A DNA stretch of 64,000 nt from Alentia gelatinosa (GCA_950022655.1 OX465582.1:89867801-89931800); one strand, 5' to 3'; positions 1-11,334 are shown, numbered from the stretch's first letter. Notes: generated by a model from the sequence alone, not told the origin. A program made the numbers and translations.

Positions 1-360
1 AACCTCTCCTCTGCCAAGTTTGCTGTAGACAACCAGGTAGTGCCGCAAGCAGAGTTCAGGCCTGACTTTACCAAGAATAAATACGCTGAGGAATACGCAG
101 CTTTCTTGGCTCTCACAAGAGGACGGGGAAATAGCGTGTCCCACACAGCATTTGGAAAGGGAAACACTGTCATCGTCTTCAACGTTGATCATCATATTGA
201 CATGAATGCTGGGATATATCCTGTCATAGCTAAAGGATTTACGACCCTTGACTTAACGTTCAAAGAGGCGTTAACAGAGGGAGTGACGGGTATACTTTAT
301 ATGACTCTACCAGCTATGTACAGGATTACTGAGATGCGGAACATTGAAGTGGAATATTGA
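1..360 (+). CDS. Polinton/adintovirus-like capsid-type protein, C-terminal part (partial)
   Basis: The frame is open from base 1 and ends at the TGA at 358-360, so only the last 119 codons are inside the window; the true start lies to the left. The visible part has a region reading FTKNKYAEEYAAFL, then a strand-rich stretch, and ends in NIEVEY. By eye this resembles the C-terminus of the F54H12.2-type structural protein that accompanies PolB and the packaging ATPase in invertebrate Polinton/adintovirus elements. That match is from memory of the family and was not searched. It faces away from the ATPase, NADAR and PolB genes downstream, as Polinton gene blocks often do. The neighbouring PolB and ATPase fragments support the assignment. 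It could instead be an unrelated host protein end. Confidence 0.45.
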   Translation, partial: NLSSAKFAVDNQVVPQAEFRPDFTKNKYAEEYAAFLALTRGRGNSVSHTAFGKGNTVIVFNVDHHIDMNAGIYPVIAKGFTTLDLTFKEALTEGVTGILYMTLPAMYRITEMRNIEVEY

Positions 361-1729
361 ATTTCAAGATGTGACATTACATGAGGAATAGAATAGAGTT
401 TGATATATGTTTATCAATATTATAATCTTGTTGTTGAGCTGTATGATTTTTGTTGTTATGTGTGACATAGATATACTGACTAATTACATCTTGATGCATT
501 GAGTAGTAATAATGAGAATGTAACTCACTTTCTCAATGGTTTGATCGGGATCGTCGTCTATGTCTGCAAGATCCAGCATCTGTCTGTTGATGACGTCCTT
601 ATGGAGTCAGAGAGTAGACTGAAAAATATAAACATTAGATAATATACATGTGTGTTGTGTAGACAGTAGGATAAGATGTATTGTAATTTTGACTAACATG
701 TAATTTTCAATATATGATTGATATTAGTTTCATATTGTAAGGTTAATGTTGTAAAATAGTTACTTTATGACTGTGTTTGTCGTTTTAGTGAGTTAGATAT
801 TATATATGAAGGTGTGAAACTGATAAGTGACATGAGAAACATAAACCAAGCTAGTGTACTTTGAATGTTTCAATAAAATGTCAACTTACAAACACATGTT
901 GAAATTGATTATACTTGTTACAATGATATGTTAATCTAACTAGTCTAGTATCCTATTGTAATGTTAGTCCATGTTATATGATGCTGTTACATTATATAGT
1001 ATAATTATATACTCACATATTTATAAAGTTATTTCATACTACTCTAAGTTTAACATTATATACACCCTATATAGTAACAATGCAATCAGATCAAGTCAAC
1101 AAGGAATAAAACACAAAGCTCAACAAGAGAAATATATAACCATATAACTCTCAAATAAAACTGATATAACAGTTTTATATGCGGAGAGAAGCACTCACTA
1201 AACATAAGGCATCGCTGATACCTAGGACAACGGTGACGGCATCTCCACCCCACCACTGCAAAAACTAATGCTGGCGGTGGGGGCTGTGGCGGTGGGGAAG
1301 GGGCTGCGTCGCATGTGAAGGGTTGGTTGGTACATTTCTATTCTTTTATCAGCCTTTTCTGGTTTTGATGCATCCTTAACACCATGGTCTCAATCTCGTC
1401 TCTGAAATTGATATTAGTATTAATATTAATACTAGTTTACCACCCTTATGACTTAATTTATAGCTTTACCATCCTTAGATGTTATATTCACAATAAATGT
1501 AAGCAATATTATATAAGAACTAGTTAATATGTGTTATATATCATTACATATTATATCAACTCTATACAACATACACAAATTTTATATTTTGACCGTTAAT
1601 TAAGTATAGTGTGTGTGTGTCAATATACTTACTGTTTTATTTCTGTTATTTCCTCCACTAGAACATCATGGGGATTTCCCTCCAAGATTCTTACTGATGC
1701 CTCACGTTTTAGTCTTTTCCTACACCGTT
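361..1729. other. Non-coding AT-rich gap inside the decayed Polinton
   Basis: No convincing gene. A short GC-rich stretch at about 1240-1312 reads as repeated GGTGG/GGCGG words. On the - strand, the bases just below the ATPase fragment (about 1625-1700) read as an open stretch ending at CAG|GTAAGT-like bases near 1630. This could be a chance splice donor or a fragment of a fused exon. Several TATAT-type words occur. Nothing else is recognisable. Confidence 0.4.
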
Positions 1730-2017
1730 TTACTTAATAAAAGAGTACAGTTTATCCTTGTCTGGAAGGCCTTCATGAAACTCGATGTCATCTATGTTGA
1801 CTCGCATGTCGGCATATAATGGCTGCTCCATGGCATAGCAGTAAAGTATATTTTTAACTGGTTCCTTATACAAGTCATCTGCATGACTTAGTATCCTGAA
1901 AACGAGCGAGGTCTTGCCTGATCCACTGACTCCAGACACCATAGTACTGGATGGTGCATGAAGTTTGGGAAATGGAGTCTCGTCGTCATTTAAACTTTCT
2001 GTGTGCTTGGACGTCAT
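1730..2017 (-). pseudogene. Packaging ATPase (FtsK/HerA type), N-terminal fragment
   Basis: Ninety-five residues from a start at 2017. A phosphate-binding loop GVSGSGKT lies near residue 30, preceded by hydrophobic PSSTMVSG and followed by SLVFRIL, the usual layout of the A32-like DNA-packaging ATPase of Polintons. Known family members run to about 200-250 residues and also carry a Walker B strand with acidic residues; both are missing here, because the frame stops at 1730. It lies on the same strand as, and downstream of, NADAR and PolB. The role in an intact element would be ATP-driven loading of element DNA into capsids. This copy is a fragment and probably inactive. Confidence 0.6.
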
Positions 2018-2106
2018 CTCTGCCTTGTGATAGGTCTGAGTGGTTAATGATGAGTTCTGTAGATACTCTCTCTGTTATAGCTATGATGATGATGATGGTG
2101 AGACAT

Positions 2107-2619
2107 TTAGATATCCTCAAATATTTGCGGATCGATGTACCATTTACTCCAGAGAGATCCCAAAGAGTTAGCACCTGGGTAATCAGTTGGATTAGTTATA
2201 GAGGAAAGTGCAGCATCCATTCCACTAGACCAGTATAGATCATGTTTGTCTTCTGGATGAACTAAGTTCTTACCCTCGGTATGATTGATAGCTACCATTA
2301 TGATGGGTCTTAAATCTTTCAACTTCAAGTTCAGTACATATATCATCGCTCTCTCTCTCTCAAGGAACCATTCATTTTTACACTTTATGAAGGAGGCTAT
2401 CCTTCGCATAGCAGTCACCTTTCGACACTTCAGAAGTCTCACAGCTAAAGCTGGGTAGTCGTTGAATATTGCCTTCTTGTATCGGTACATCTGAGTGGCA
2501 TTTCTAAATGAAATTCCATTTTCTGTCATAGAGTGAAAATAGTCGTTAGAAAGCACATTTGTATGAGGACATATGACAGATGTGTTGTAGTCCGTATAAG
2601 GACACAAGTCAATAGTCAA
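2107..2619 (-). CDS. NADAR-domain protein within Polinton remnant
   Basis: 170 residues, uninterrupted. By eye the protein follows the NADAR (YbiA-like, DUF1768) pattern: LSNDYF near residue 23, then a helix with FRNATQMYRYKKA (about 37-49), a central W...R..AM...L..K stretch (about 83-102), DLYWSSG near 126-132, and PGANSLGSLW near 147-156. NADAR proteins hydrolyse N-glycosidic bonds of ADP-ribose-type substrates, and some remove ADP-ribose from guanine. In better-conserved members a glutamate stands in the 'S.EQ' helix. Here that position appears to be threonine, so activity is doubtful. It sits between the PolB remnant (upstream) and the ATPase fragment (downstream) on the same strand, so it looks like cargo of the element. 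Chosen start 2619; other ATGs lie inside. No search was run. Confidence 0.62.
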   Translation of the reverse strand: MTIDLCPYTDYNTSVICPHTNVLSNDYFHSMTENGISFRNATQMYRYKKAIFNDYPALAVRLLKCRKVTAMRRIASFIKCKNEWFLERERAMIYVLNLKLKDLRPIIMVAINHTEGKNLVHPEDKHDLYWSSGMDAALSSITNPTDYPGANSLGSLWSKWYIDPQIFEDI

Positions 2620-2730
2620 AGGTTCAGTGTCTATACCATTTGAAAGAACTCTCCTTTTTATGTAAAAGAAAGTAAAGCCTGCTCTAGACTGAGTGTAAGT
2701 CTGGACTGTGTTGTTGTGAGCTCTGAATCC

Positions 2731-4017
2731 TCAGTTGGTCGCTGAGCCTGAGACTCGATCAAACAATGCAGCATGATAGAGCTCCTTGGATCCGCCTGTC
2801 AGACTACGTTTGTTGACACCCTTTGCTTTAACTGCCGGAGGTCGGTCTTCCCCACGCTCCAAGTGATAAGTCTTTGAAGCCAATGGGTTGATCTCATTAC
2901 CAGATGCTTCCAATTTAAAGAGTCCAGGTTCCCTCTTATCAAACTTTTTGTGTCTAGTACAACATTCTCGAGGAAACCACTCAGCTGGGGATTTCAAGTG
3001 GTAGGAACCGAGATCTGCATTCGCAATAGATTCTCGCCTGACACATGGAGAGTCATGATCTTTTTGATATAGATCATAACACCTACCATATATGTTTTGA
3101 TCAAATTCCTCCAGTTTTTCAGCACGGACTGCATCTCTCAATGTTGGGTTGGACAAAGCAAAGTACAGACTGTCTGTGTCTGCATGTGATAGTTCAAATT
3201 TACTTCTGTCCATGAAGTAGTCCAGACACTGGTAATAGAATCTCAACAACATCAGCTTTGCTGTTTGTAAAATACAGAAAGCAAGCTGTATTGGAACATC
3301 CATGTTAATGCGATACCTCAACATTTCAATCTCGTACATGTCTCCAGGTAGTTCAGTCAGTGATTTGAATCGGACATCATTGACTGCCATGTGAGCTTCC
3401 TGTGTGTCTGCTATGTATTTGACATTAACATGCTTCGTCTTATCCATGAGCTAAGATCCATAGGATGCATTTCCTATGACTTTACACGTGTCTGCCAGGA
3501 TCTCCTTAGATGGGTCAATGTCTCCTTCACGTCGTGCATTTGCAATGTCTTGACAGAAGGAGCTGAAACATGCAGACAACTTGTACTCTATCACTTGATG
3601 CACTTTGGTCACCTCCAGTCCCATCTCGAGATACCATTGCAGCAAGTTTGTTGCTAAAAAGATGTGTTTTGCTGCCATTCCACCAACTAAGAGCTTGCGT
3701 TCTGCCATATCTATCCCTGCTTCATGCGTATATTGCTGCATGGTCTCTCCCCACTCATTGTAGTGAACACTCATATTACAAAATATGGGAGACATCTCTG
3801 CAAAGAACTCTTTCGGCTTCATTGTCTCAGATTTTTTCCGACCTGTTGGCCACTCGTCTGGTACATGAATGTCCACCTCTACAAGTCCAGTAAGGGTTCC
3901 TGCTAAGACGGCACCTTTTATGACATCCTCAGAGATTGTAAACGGGTGTGAGCAATAGAAGGGAGGTAGCATATCCTTCAATAAGTCTGTCATACCACCA
4001 TAGCATGCCATTTCGCA
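2731..4017 (-). pseudogene. Protein-primed DNA polymerase B (pPolB), C-terminal two-thirds, one in-frame stop
   Basis: Two open stretches, 4011-3451 and 3447-2731, are in the same frame and separated only by a TAG at 3448-3450. The upstream part has CYGGMTD, then GLVEVDIHVP (palm motif A region, near 3880) and a K..GNASYG motif (motif B, near 3460). The downstream part has ADTDSLYFAL (motif C with the catalytic aspartates, near 3175) and the KLMLLRFYYQ helix typical of Polinton polymerases. The exonuclease domain and the N-terminus are absent, because a TGA precedes the open frame. The intact enzyme would start DNA synthesis from a terminal protein at the ends of the element. The stop in the middle of the palm and the missing N-terminus mark it as decayed. 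The NADAR gene follows 112 bp downstream. Confidence 0.85.
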
Positions 4018-4239
4018 TCATTCCCCTGTGGTATCATTAGGAAAGAAAGGGTTAACTAATAAACTTCTTACACATATTAACTAATTACAATGCACTCTAA
4101 TCTTTTCACATAAGTAATTCTCACCTAATTAATACAAATATCAATTATATCCAATTACTATTTAGGCTTTAAGCAACCATTAAAATATTGTGGACAACTT
4201 CCACCAGATAAAGTTTCAGTTCTCCATGTCTATGTTGTC

Positions 4240-4467
4240 TTACCGGATAATTCTTAAAGCATACCGGATAAATTTATTTGCTGGAGCCAGCATTTTCAGT
4301 GCTGAGTTCATTTTGGTATTGGTTTTGAAACCAACTCCTAATATCAAGTAAATGAAGCCCAAAATGATGCCCAAACAGAATTTCCATCCAGATGTCAACT
4401 CATGAATATCAATGATATATATAAAGAATATATAAATAGCATGGCATAGAGTGATCTTCACCGCCAA
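4240..4467 (-). CDS. Small hydrophobic ORF, unknown
   Basis: 75 codons with a long hydrophobic middle (about residues 8-48) that could form two membrane helices. It is upstream of the PolB remnant on the same strand, so it may be another Polinton remnant, since these elements often carry small membrane proteins. I do not recognise the protein and it may be a chance ORF in AT-rich DNA. Confidence 0.2.
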   Translation of the reverse strand: MAVKITLCHAIYIFFIYIIDIHELTSGWKFCLGIILGFIYLILGVGFKTNTKMNSALKMLAPANKFIRYALRIIR

Positions 4468-4950
4468 GCCGTGGAGAAACCAATACCTCTACAAATGTCA
4501 TCGATAAAAATCTTCTCAAAGAAATACACTTTTATTTCTTTGATACTCCATGAGAAGTATATCCAGGCTGCTTTCTGAAACAAACAAAACTGTGAATATC
4601 TTCATATATCACAGTTATTCACACATTCAGTCCATCCACCTGAGATTATAGGGAAAATGTATCAATGATGGCTGCTTTCCCTATGTCATATACCCCTTAG
4701 GACATTTTAATTCACCCATAACGTCTTTGATATAATTTTGTTCTCTATACACAGAGAATTTCCCAACACTTTAACATCATTTGGAACCATTACGCTATAG
4801 AAATATCCTGGGTTTTTTTATGCATGCTGACTATTCTGTATGTCTTAATCATTTTCCCTAAGACCTCCTACCAGAACAGATATGCTCGTTTTCCACTTTT
4901 ATATGAAAATCTCTGCTTTGATTTTTCTGTTGTAAAGCAAGATAGTATTA
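4468..4950. other. Intergenic stretch, nothing recognised
   Basis: AT-rich sequence without a recognisable gene, RNA or repeat, except for the short duplicated word AAAAATATTT-type tracts common in this DNA. Confidence 0.4.
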
Positions 4951-4964
4951 ATTGAGCCTCAATA

Positions 4965-5085
4965 AATGGGTGGACAGGCAGGCCCGCGGGTGGGCGCGTG
5001 GGCGGGCGGGCGTGCGTGCGGGCGTGCAGGCGGGCGTGCGGCCGCATTTGGCCCTCATGCCCGGGCATGCCCGGGCATGTTCCGA
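4965..5085. repeat. GC-rich simple repeat (GCGGGCGTGCGG type)
   Basis: About 80 bases built of GGGCG/GTGCG words (about 4978-5040), followed by two copies of GCCCGGGCAT (about 5060-5078) and an A-rich run at 5090-5115. ORFs on both strands here are low-complexity artefacts. Confidence 0.7.
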
Positions 5086-5334
5086 GGAGAAAAAAAAGGG
5101 AAAAAAAGAAAAAAGAAGAGGAACATACGTTGATAGTGTGGGTGCTGCTTCACCAGCTGTTGAATGATGAAATATAACATTACTTTTGTTTGGCGCTGAC
5201 ACTGTATCAGGTTGACTCACAGATCCTCCCGGGTGAATAGATGAATATTCTCTCACCCTGAGGGCAAAAATATCATCCGTACTAAGACATCTATGGACAA
5301 GTCGTACCGAATGCAGAAATTCACTTCCCGTAGA

Positions 5335-5535
5335 AATTAAGCAATGAAACTTTATCACCAGTTAGAGACACATACACCTTATAATCACCCGAAATATGAA
5401 CCAGACCGGCCACTCCAACCTGCCAATAATTACGTTTGAATCTTGTCGTAGCAAATGCTGCTCTGGTGGCCAGTGTAGGCCTACTCAAGCATCCGCTAAT
5501 TTATACGGCGACCTTGACATTGACTGCGCTTGTTC
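5335..5535. repeat. Dispersed repeat also found at 14520-14720 and around 21000-21470
   Basis: Shared words in order: AAGCAATGAAACTTTA, CAGTTAG.GACACATA, AAATATGAA, GCAAATGCTGCTCTGGTGGCCAGTGTAG, CGCTAATTTATAC and GTGACCTTGACATTGAC. The same order is seen at 14525-14720, and arms of it form part of the inverted-repeat element at 20879-21697. No coding capacity. Confidence 0.65.
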
Positions 5536-5779
5536 CAATTAATTCAGTTTTCATATGCTAGTATAGCTTTAAAATCTCTCCACTGGGTAGAATATGCTCT
5601 GCTCAATTTAACACAATACAACATATGTTAAACTACTATTATGGGTAAATAGTAGAGTAATATTTCCTCTCTTCATAAAGGCATCCACACCCCACCAGCA
5701 CCCATATTCATATAACATAGTTCTCTGTCAGCATCATAATCAATCTAATTTCCATCATCCATTGTCTCCTTTCTGCTCA

Positions 5780-6715
5780 GCCAGCATAAGTCACTCTGGT
5801 TGCCGTGGTTACTGCACCCCCTCCCCCTCCAAAGTTGACCAATAAGGGCCATTTGTTTATTTTCAAATCTTGGCGCCATTTTTAACGGTCATGACCTTTA
5901 TGAGATAATTGCCTTTGTTCTATAGTGGATGACATCATACATAATGAGTCTCTCTGGTTGCCATGGTCACTGCATCAAAAGTTGACCAATCGGGGCCATT
6001 TGTTTATTTTCAAATTTTGGCGCCATTTTTAACAGTCATGTTAATCATGTAAGTAGGTCACACACCTCATTAATTATGTAGATAGGTCTACTGCATCAAA
6101 AGTTGACCAATCAGGGCCACTTGTTTATTTTCAAATCTTGGCGCCATTTTTAATGGTCTTGATGACCTTTATGAGATAATTGCCTTTGTTCTATAGTGTA
6201 TGACGTCATTCCTTATGAGTCACCTGCATCAAAAGTTGACCAATCAGGGCCATTTGTTTATTTTCAAATCTTGGCGCCATTTTTAACGGTCATGACCTTT
6301 ATGAGATAATTGCCTTTGTTCTATTGTGGAAGACGTCATTCGTTATGAGTCACTCTGGTTGCCATGGTTACTGCATCAAATATTGACCAATCAGGGCCAT
6401 TTGTTTATTTTCAAATCTTGGCGCCATTTTTAACGGTCATGTTCATTATGTAAGTAGGTCACACACACCTAATTAATTATGCAACTAGGTCAAGGGGCGT
6501 GGCCTATTTCAAAAGCAGGTCATGACCTCATTAATTATGTATCTAGGTCAAGGGGCGTGGCCTATTTCACCTAATTAATTATGTATCTAGGTCAAGGGGT
6601 GTGGCCTATTTCGAAACTAGGTCATGACCTCATTAATTATGTATCTAGGTCACTAGGTCAACCGGAAGTGACCTAGTTCCGGGGTCACTCGAAAACTAGG
6701 TCGGTCACGGGGGCT
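5780..6715 (+). promoter_or_regulatory. Tandem array of motif-rich repeats upstream of the gag/pol remnant
   Basis: Two blocks. At about 5780-6430 there are five imperfect copies of a 120-190-bp unit. Each holds GACCAATCAGGGCC (CCAAT-box-like), TTGGCGCCATTTTTAA (E2F-like) and TGACCTTTATGAG, and some add TGACGTCAT (CRE-like). At about 6430-6715 there are repeated AGGTCA half-sites, two copies of the palindrome AGGTCATGACCT (6517-6528 and 6619-6630), GGGGCGTGGCC (6494-6504 and 6552-6562), TTAATTAT and ACCGGAAGTG (6661-6670). The motif names are resemblances to known consensus sites, not demonstrated binding. The array ends right where the truncated gag begins. It may be the element's own 5' control region, a host enhancer, or simply a minisatellite. 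Confidence 0.45.
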
Positions 6716-6724
6716 TCTAGATCC

Positions 6725-7100
6725 TCAGACTATACTACTGGTGATGAGGGGCAATCCTCAAACTTTTGCCAGAGCGGTTGAGCTGGCACGAGAGGAGCAG
6801 ACCTTATTGAAAAGGTTTGCTTTGCGAAATGTCGAGACTCCTATGGAGGTCGGAACCTCTGAAGAGTCTGAAGAAAAACAAGTAGCCTCCAGTGGACAGC
6901 CACAATTTAAAGGTAAATGTCACCGCTGTCACAGGGTAGGGCACAAGAAGGCTGCCTGTCGGATCAACCTAAACAAGTTTCAGGGTAATTGTCACAAGTG
7001 TGGGAAGTTTGGCCACATGGCTAAGGACTGTCGTTCAAATGTAAGTACGGGAAACGGGGAAGCGGGCTCGGCCACAGCGAGCCCGGCAATGACACAGTAA
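6725..7100 (+). pseudogene. gag: gag C-terminal end (nucleocapsid) of errantivirus-like element
   Basis: Open frame ending at TAA 7098-7100. It has two CX2CX4HX4C zinc knuckles, CHRCHRVGHKKAAC and CHKCGKFGHMAKDC (about residues 55-97 of the stretch from 6741), preceded by a helical AVELAREEQ segment. Gag matrix and capsid regions are missing: 5' of about 6725 the sequence changes to the motif array. Pol continues in the -1 frame relative to gag, the usual retroelement arrangement, with a short gap or overlap around 7080-7118. The product would package RNA, but this copy is 5'-truncated. Confidence 0.8.
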
Positions 7101-7117
7101 ATTCAGAGGCCTCCAGT

Positions 7118-10100
7118 GTGAATAGGCAACCTAGTAGGAGTAACGGTAAGAAGAAACGTAAATGTAGGTTGAGAAAAACAACTAAAAAAGATGAAAAAGA
7201 TAAGTCTCAAATTGATAAACCAGAGAAGGACCACAAGACCGTTCAGGTAAATGTCATTGGTAGTGATAGACCATCATGCATGATAGAAATAGGCAGATTT
7301 CGGACTTGTGCCTTGGTAGATACTGGGGCACAAATATCTTTGATTTCTGCGGAGGTATTCCGTCAAGTTAAAAACCAGAAGGAAGTAGGGACCCCACAAT
7401 CAACAGGAACCAGATTGACCACAGCTACGGGTGGAATTATTCAAAATTTGGGTGAAGTAGAGTTGGAATTCAAAATAGGGAACCAGGAAATTCATAATGT
7501 TTTCCAAATCGCCCAGGGTATCAGGCATTCTGTTATCCTTGGCTGGGACTGCATTTCGCAAGAAGGAATGGTTATTGATCCGGAAGAAGGAATCATACGA
7601 ATTAAAGATGACACGGTCCCCATGCAGTCTGATGTTGAAATGGCATCGCTGGTCAGACTTGCAGAGGAAATAACCTTAGAACCACAGACAACTACTTTCT
7701 GTAAGGTTAGACGGGCAAGGACCAGAGGTCAAGAAGCAGGTACATATATGTGTGTGGCTGCAGAAAAAGGAATTTTGAGATCAGAACCAGGACTCCTTTT
7801 GGCCAATTCAGTAAATAAAATAGAGGGAAGGAAAACTTTTGGGGTAACCTTGGTGAATACTACAGGAAGGACATATACCTTACGGAATGGGAATGTAATT
7901 GGGAGACTGGAACCCCTGCAGGAAGGTGAGATTATAGATATTGAGGGTACTGAAGTAAAAGCCGAAATAGGAGATATGACAGAGGAATCAGTTAAGACCC
8001 ATGCTTGCCCACAAACTTTAGAGGAGTTGTTAGCGGCAAATGCCGACCTCTTTGCAGAAAGTGACAAAGACTTGGGATGTACTCATCTCACAGAGATGAA
8101 CATCGATACCGGTTCCCATGATCCAATAGCCTTGAAGGCATACCGTGCCCCATTGACAAAACGGAAATTTATTGAAGAAAAGGTGGATGAAATGCTGGCT
8201 GCTGGCACAATATCACAAAGTCGCAGTCCCTGGACGGCACCAGTGGTCATAGTGAGCAAAAAGGATGGCGGACACCGTTTTTGTGTCGATTATAGAAGAC
8301 TAAATAGTATAACATCGAAATACAACTGGCCCCTTCCCCACATTGATGATATCTTAGCTGCCCTCGGTGGGGCTAAGTGTTTTACTACCCTTGACTTAAG
8401 GAGTGGGTACCATCAAGTGCCTCTGAGGGAGGATGCTAAAGCAAAAACAGCCTTGGCATGTCACATGGGCATATATGAGTTTAATAAAATGCCTTTCGGG
8501 TTGTGCAATGCACCAAGTGTGTTTAGTGAGTTAATGTCAAAAGTTTTAAAAGGCGTTGACGGACACTTTGCCACCGCATACCTGGATGATATAATTGTTT
8601 GGTCCAAGGGTCCAAAGGAGCATTTATCTCATCTACAGGAAGTTTTTCATAGGTTACGAGCAGCAGGTCTTAAGTTAAAAAGGAAGAAATGTGATTTCTT
8701 TCGTGAGCGCCTTTCATTTTTAGGTCATGATATAAGTGCTGAAGGCATAAGGCCCCAAGATGATAAGGTTACTGTCATTCACAACTTACCAACACCACAA
8801 ACTGTACGGGATGTGAGGTCTCTGATCGGGATGGCTAGTTATTATCGTCGTTATGTTCCAGCATTTTCAGCGGTAGTCGAGCCGCTGACAGCCCTCACAC
8901 GGAAAGGTGCTGATTTTCTTTGGACTGACAATTGTCAGAAAGCATTTGAGGAGCTGAAACGTCTGCTCAGCTCTCCGCCTGTCCTTGCCTTTCCAGACAT
9001 GAGCAAGCCTTTCATGGTTTACACTGATGCAAGTCAGTCATGCATTGGTAGTGTGCTGATGCAGGAACATGAGGATGGACCCAAAGCCATCGAGTATTTG
9101 TCCCATCATTTGTCCAAGCAGCAATCACGATGGCCTATTATTGAGAAAGAGGCATATGCCATCATCTATTCGATCCAGAAGTTTAAACCATTTTTGCACG
9201 GGTCCTCTTTTGTAGTCAGAACTGATCATAAGCCATTGGCCTTTTTGTTTAAATCTGAGATCAAGAATATTAAAGTACAGAAATGGGCCATGGAATTGTC
9301 TGAATATGATTGCACGATAGAGTATATTTCGGGACCAAGCAATGTGCAGGCTGATTTCCTAAGTAGACTTTCTGACCCTGCTGCCATAAACGTATCAGTT
9401 CTCAATAGCAACAAGGTTGATGTTCACGCAGAGGAGGGGGGAGACATGGAGACAGGTGAAGGTGAACCTGATCCTCTTCCTCAGTGGATACCTTCTGGTA
9501 CCCAGGTACCTGTTGACATGAAGGTAGAACAAGCAAAAGATGAAGCCTTATCAAAACTAACAAAAAAGGCTGAGTATGTCATGCTCGATGGCATACTTTA
9601 TTATGTAACTGAAGAACCTGCCCCAGGTTTAAAGTTAGTCATTCCAAAGCACATGCGTAGTCTAGTGCTTAAGGAAAATCATGATAGCATGGGACATCAG
9701 GGCATAGATAAAACTTACGACCGAATTTGACAGGCCTACCATTGGCCGGGTATCTATAAGGATATAACCCGATTCGTGGCAGAGTGTGTAACTTGTTGTA
9801 CACGCTCTTTGAAAAAGAATAAGGCCCCATTGCAAGACATGGATGAAGTCAACATGCCTTGGGAAAAAGTAGCAGTGGATATGTGTGGCCCATACCCAAA
9901 GTCACATAGAGGTAATACTTACCTTCTGACATTCTGTGATATGTATTCAGGGTGGCCGGAGTTCTTCCCGGTACCAGACAAGACGGCTGAGACAGTGGCC
10001 TCAGTCGTCTTGAATGAAATCATACCCCCACATGGTTGTCCAAGAGTTCTACTCTCAGATAACGGAAAGGAATTTGTCAATTCCATTGTAGAATACATAT

Positions 10101-11320
10101 GTGACACATTGAAGGTGTATCGGATTAAGACAAGCCCATACCATCCGCAGGGTAATGGAAAACTAGAAAGGTTACATCGAGTATGGAACGATATTGCCTC
10201 TAAAAATACCGTTGATCTCAGGGCATGGGATGAAGCTGTCCCTTCCGCCCTATTGGCTTTGAGAACATGCCAACATGAGACTACAGGGAAGTCTGCATTT
10301 TTCCTTATGACGGGCCGCGACCCAGTCTTACCCTTAGATACCTTGTTGATGCCCCGTCGGAAGTATATGGGAGAGGAGTACCATAAGCATGTCTTAGAGT
10401 GACACCATCAAGCTATGGTTACAGTGAAAAAGAACACAAGACAGGCCAAAAAGAGAATGAGACGTAATCATGATAAAAGGGCAAAGGTCACGATTTTGGA
10501 AGTCGGTGACCCAGTCTATGTGTTCAAAACGAATCGTACCAGTAAAATTGACCGGAAGTGGGAACCGTATTTCCGGGTCATAAAGAAGTTGACGAGTGTC
10601 AATTATGCTGTCAGGAACCAGCTGACAGGCATTGTGAAGAAGGTGCATATACTGCACCTGCGGAAGGCGAATCTGGAGTGGAAACTCCCAGATTTGCCTG
10701 AAGGTAGCAGACCCATTCGGGGAGCACAACTTGTGACATCACCTGGTGATGTCACATCCGAGTCTGTCTCAGACAATGACATCCTTAGACATGACCTGGT
10801 AGGTCATGGCTTCCAAGATAGGGAAGGGGTGTCAGAGTCAGACTCAACTGAACCGGAAGGGACTAATCAGCCCTTCAGGAGCAGTGTATCTGTGGAGGAT
10901 CAAACCCTGGCCAGGTTATCAGATTCCTCAGACAGTGGAAACAGACCTCTTGCAATACTGCAGGAGGGGGAGAGGACAGGTGCACAAAGTACCTTTTTGT
11001 GGTCCTCAGAAGATGATATTCCCCTTGCACAGTTGCGGGAAAGGGGATGGGTGCTGGATGCACCAAGTATTCAGCAGGTGCCAGTGTCACCTGGGGGTGT
11101 AAATGATGCACCTACCCCTATGGTTATTGATAGAGGAGCTTCGCCATTGGGGATGGAATTGGCGGATGAGGGCATGACCAGTGCCAAACGACAAAGAGAG
11201 AGTAGTGGTGGTGGTAGTAGTCAGAGAAGTAGTAGCAAGCAGAGACGTATTGAGGCAATAGAAGAAATATCAGTTGAGAAAAAGGGAATCCTTGCAGCTA
11301 TCACTTCATTATGGAATTAA
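7118..11320 (+). pseudogene. pol: Gypsy/errantivirus-like pol polyprotein with two in-frame TGA stops
   Basis: One frame (7118-11320) broken only by TGA at 9728-9730 and 10400-10402. Domains in order: aspartic protease (VDTGAQISLI, about residue 67); reverse transcriptase (LDLRSGYHQVP, FGLCNAPS, YLDDIIV at about 488); RNase H (YTDAS at about 635, TDHKPL); integrase zinc finger (HDSMGH ... CVTC, spanning the first stop); integrase core (VDMCGPY, LLSDNGKEF, GNGKLERLHR giving D,D,E at about 9876, 10059 and 10170); a chromodomain-like/GPY-like stretch (DPVYVF...KWEPYFRV); then a long acidic, serine-rich tail to 11320. Both stops lie where CGA (Arg) would be expected, so CpG decay is likely. The GTG at 7118 is only a frame marker; translation would come from gag by frameshift. 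Not functional as read. Confidence 0.9.
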
Positions 11321-11334
11321 GATTTATTATTTCT

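Noticed and set aside
4868..5358. Arg/Ala/Pro-rich ORFs on both strands
   Set aside because: They arise from the GC-rich simple repeat and have no motif or start context.
10394..10729. - strand ORF of 111 residues inside pol
   Set aside because: Shadow of the pol frame; no motif of its own.
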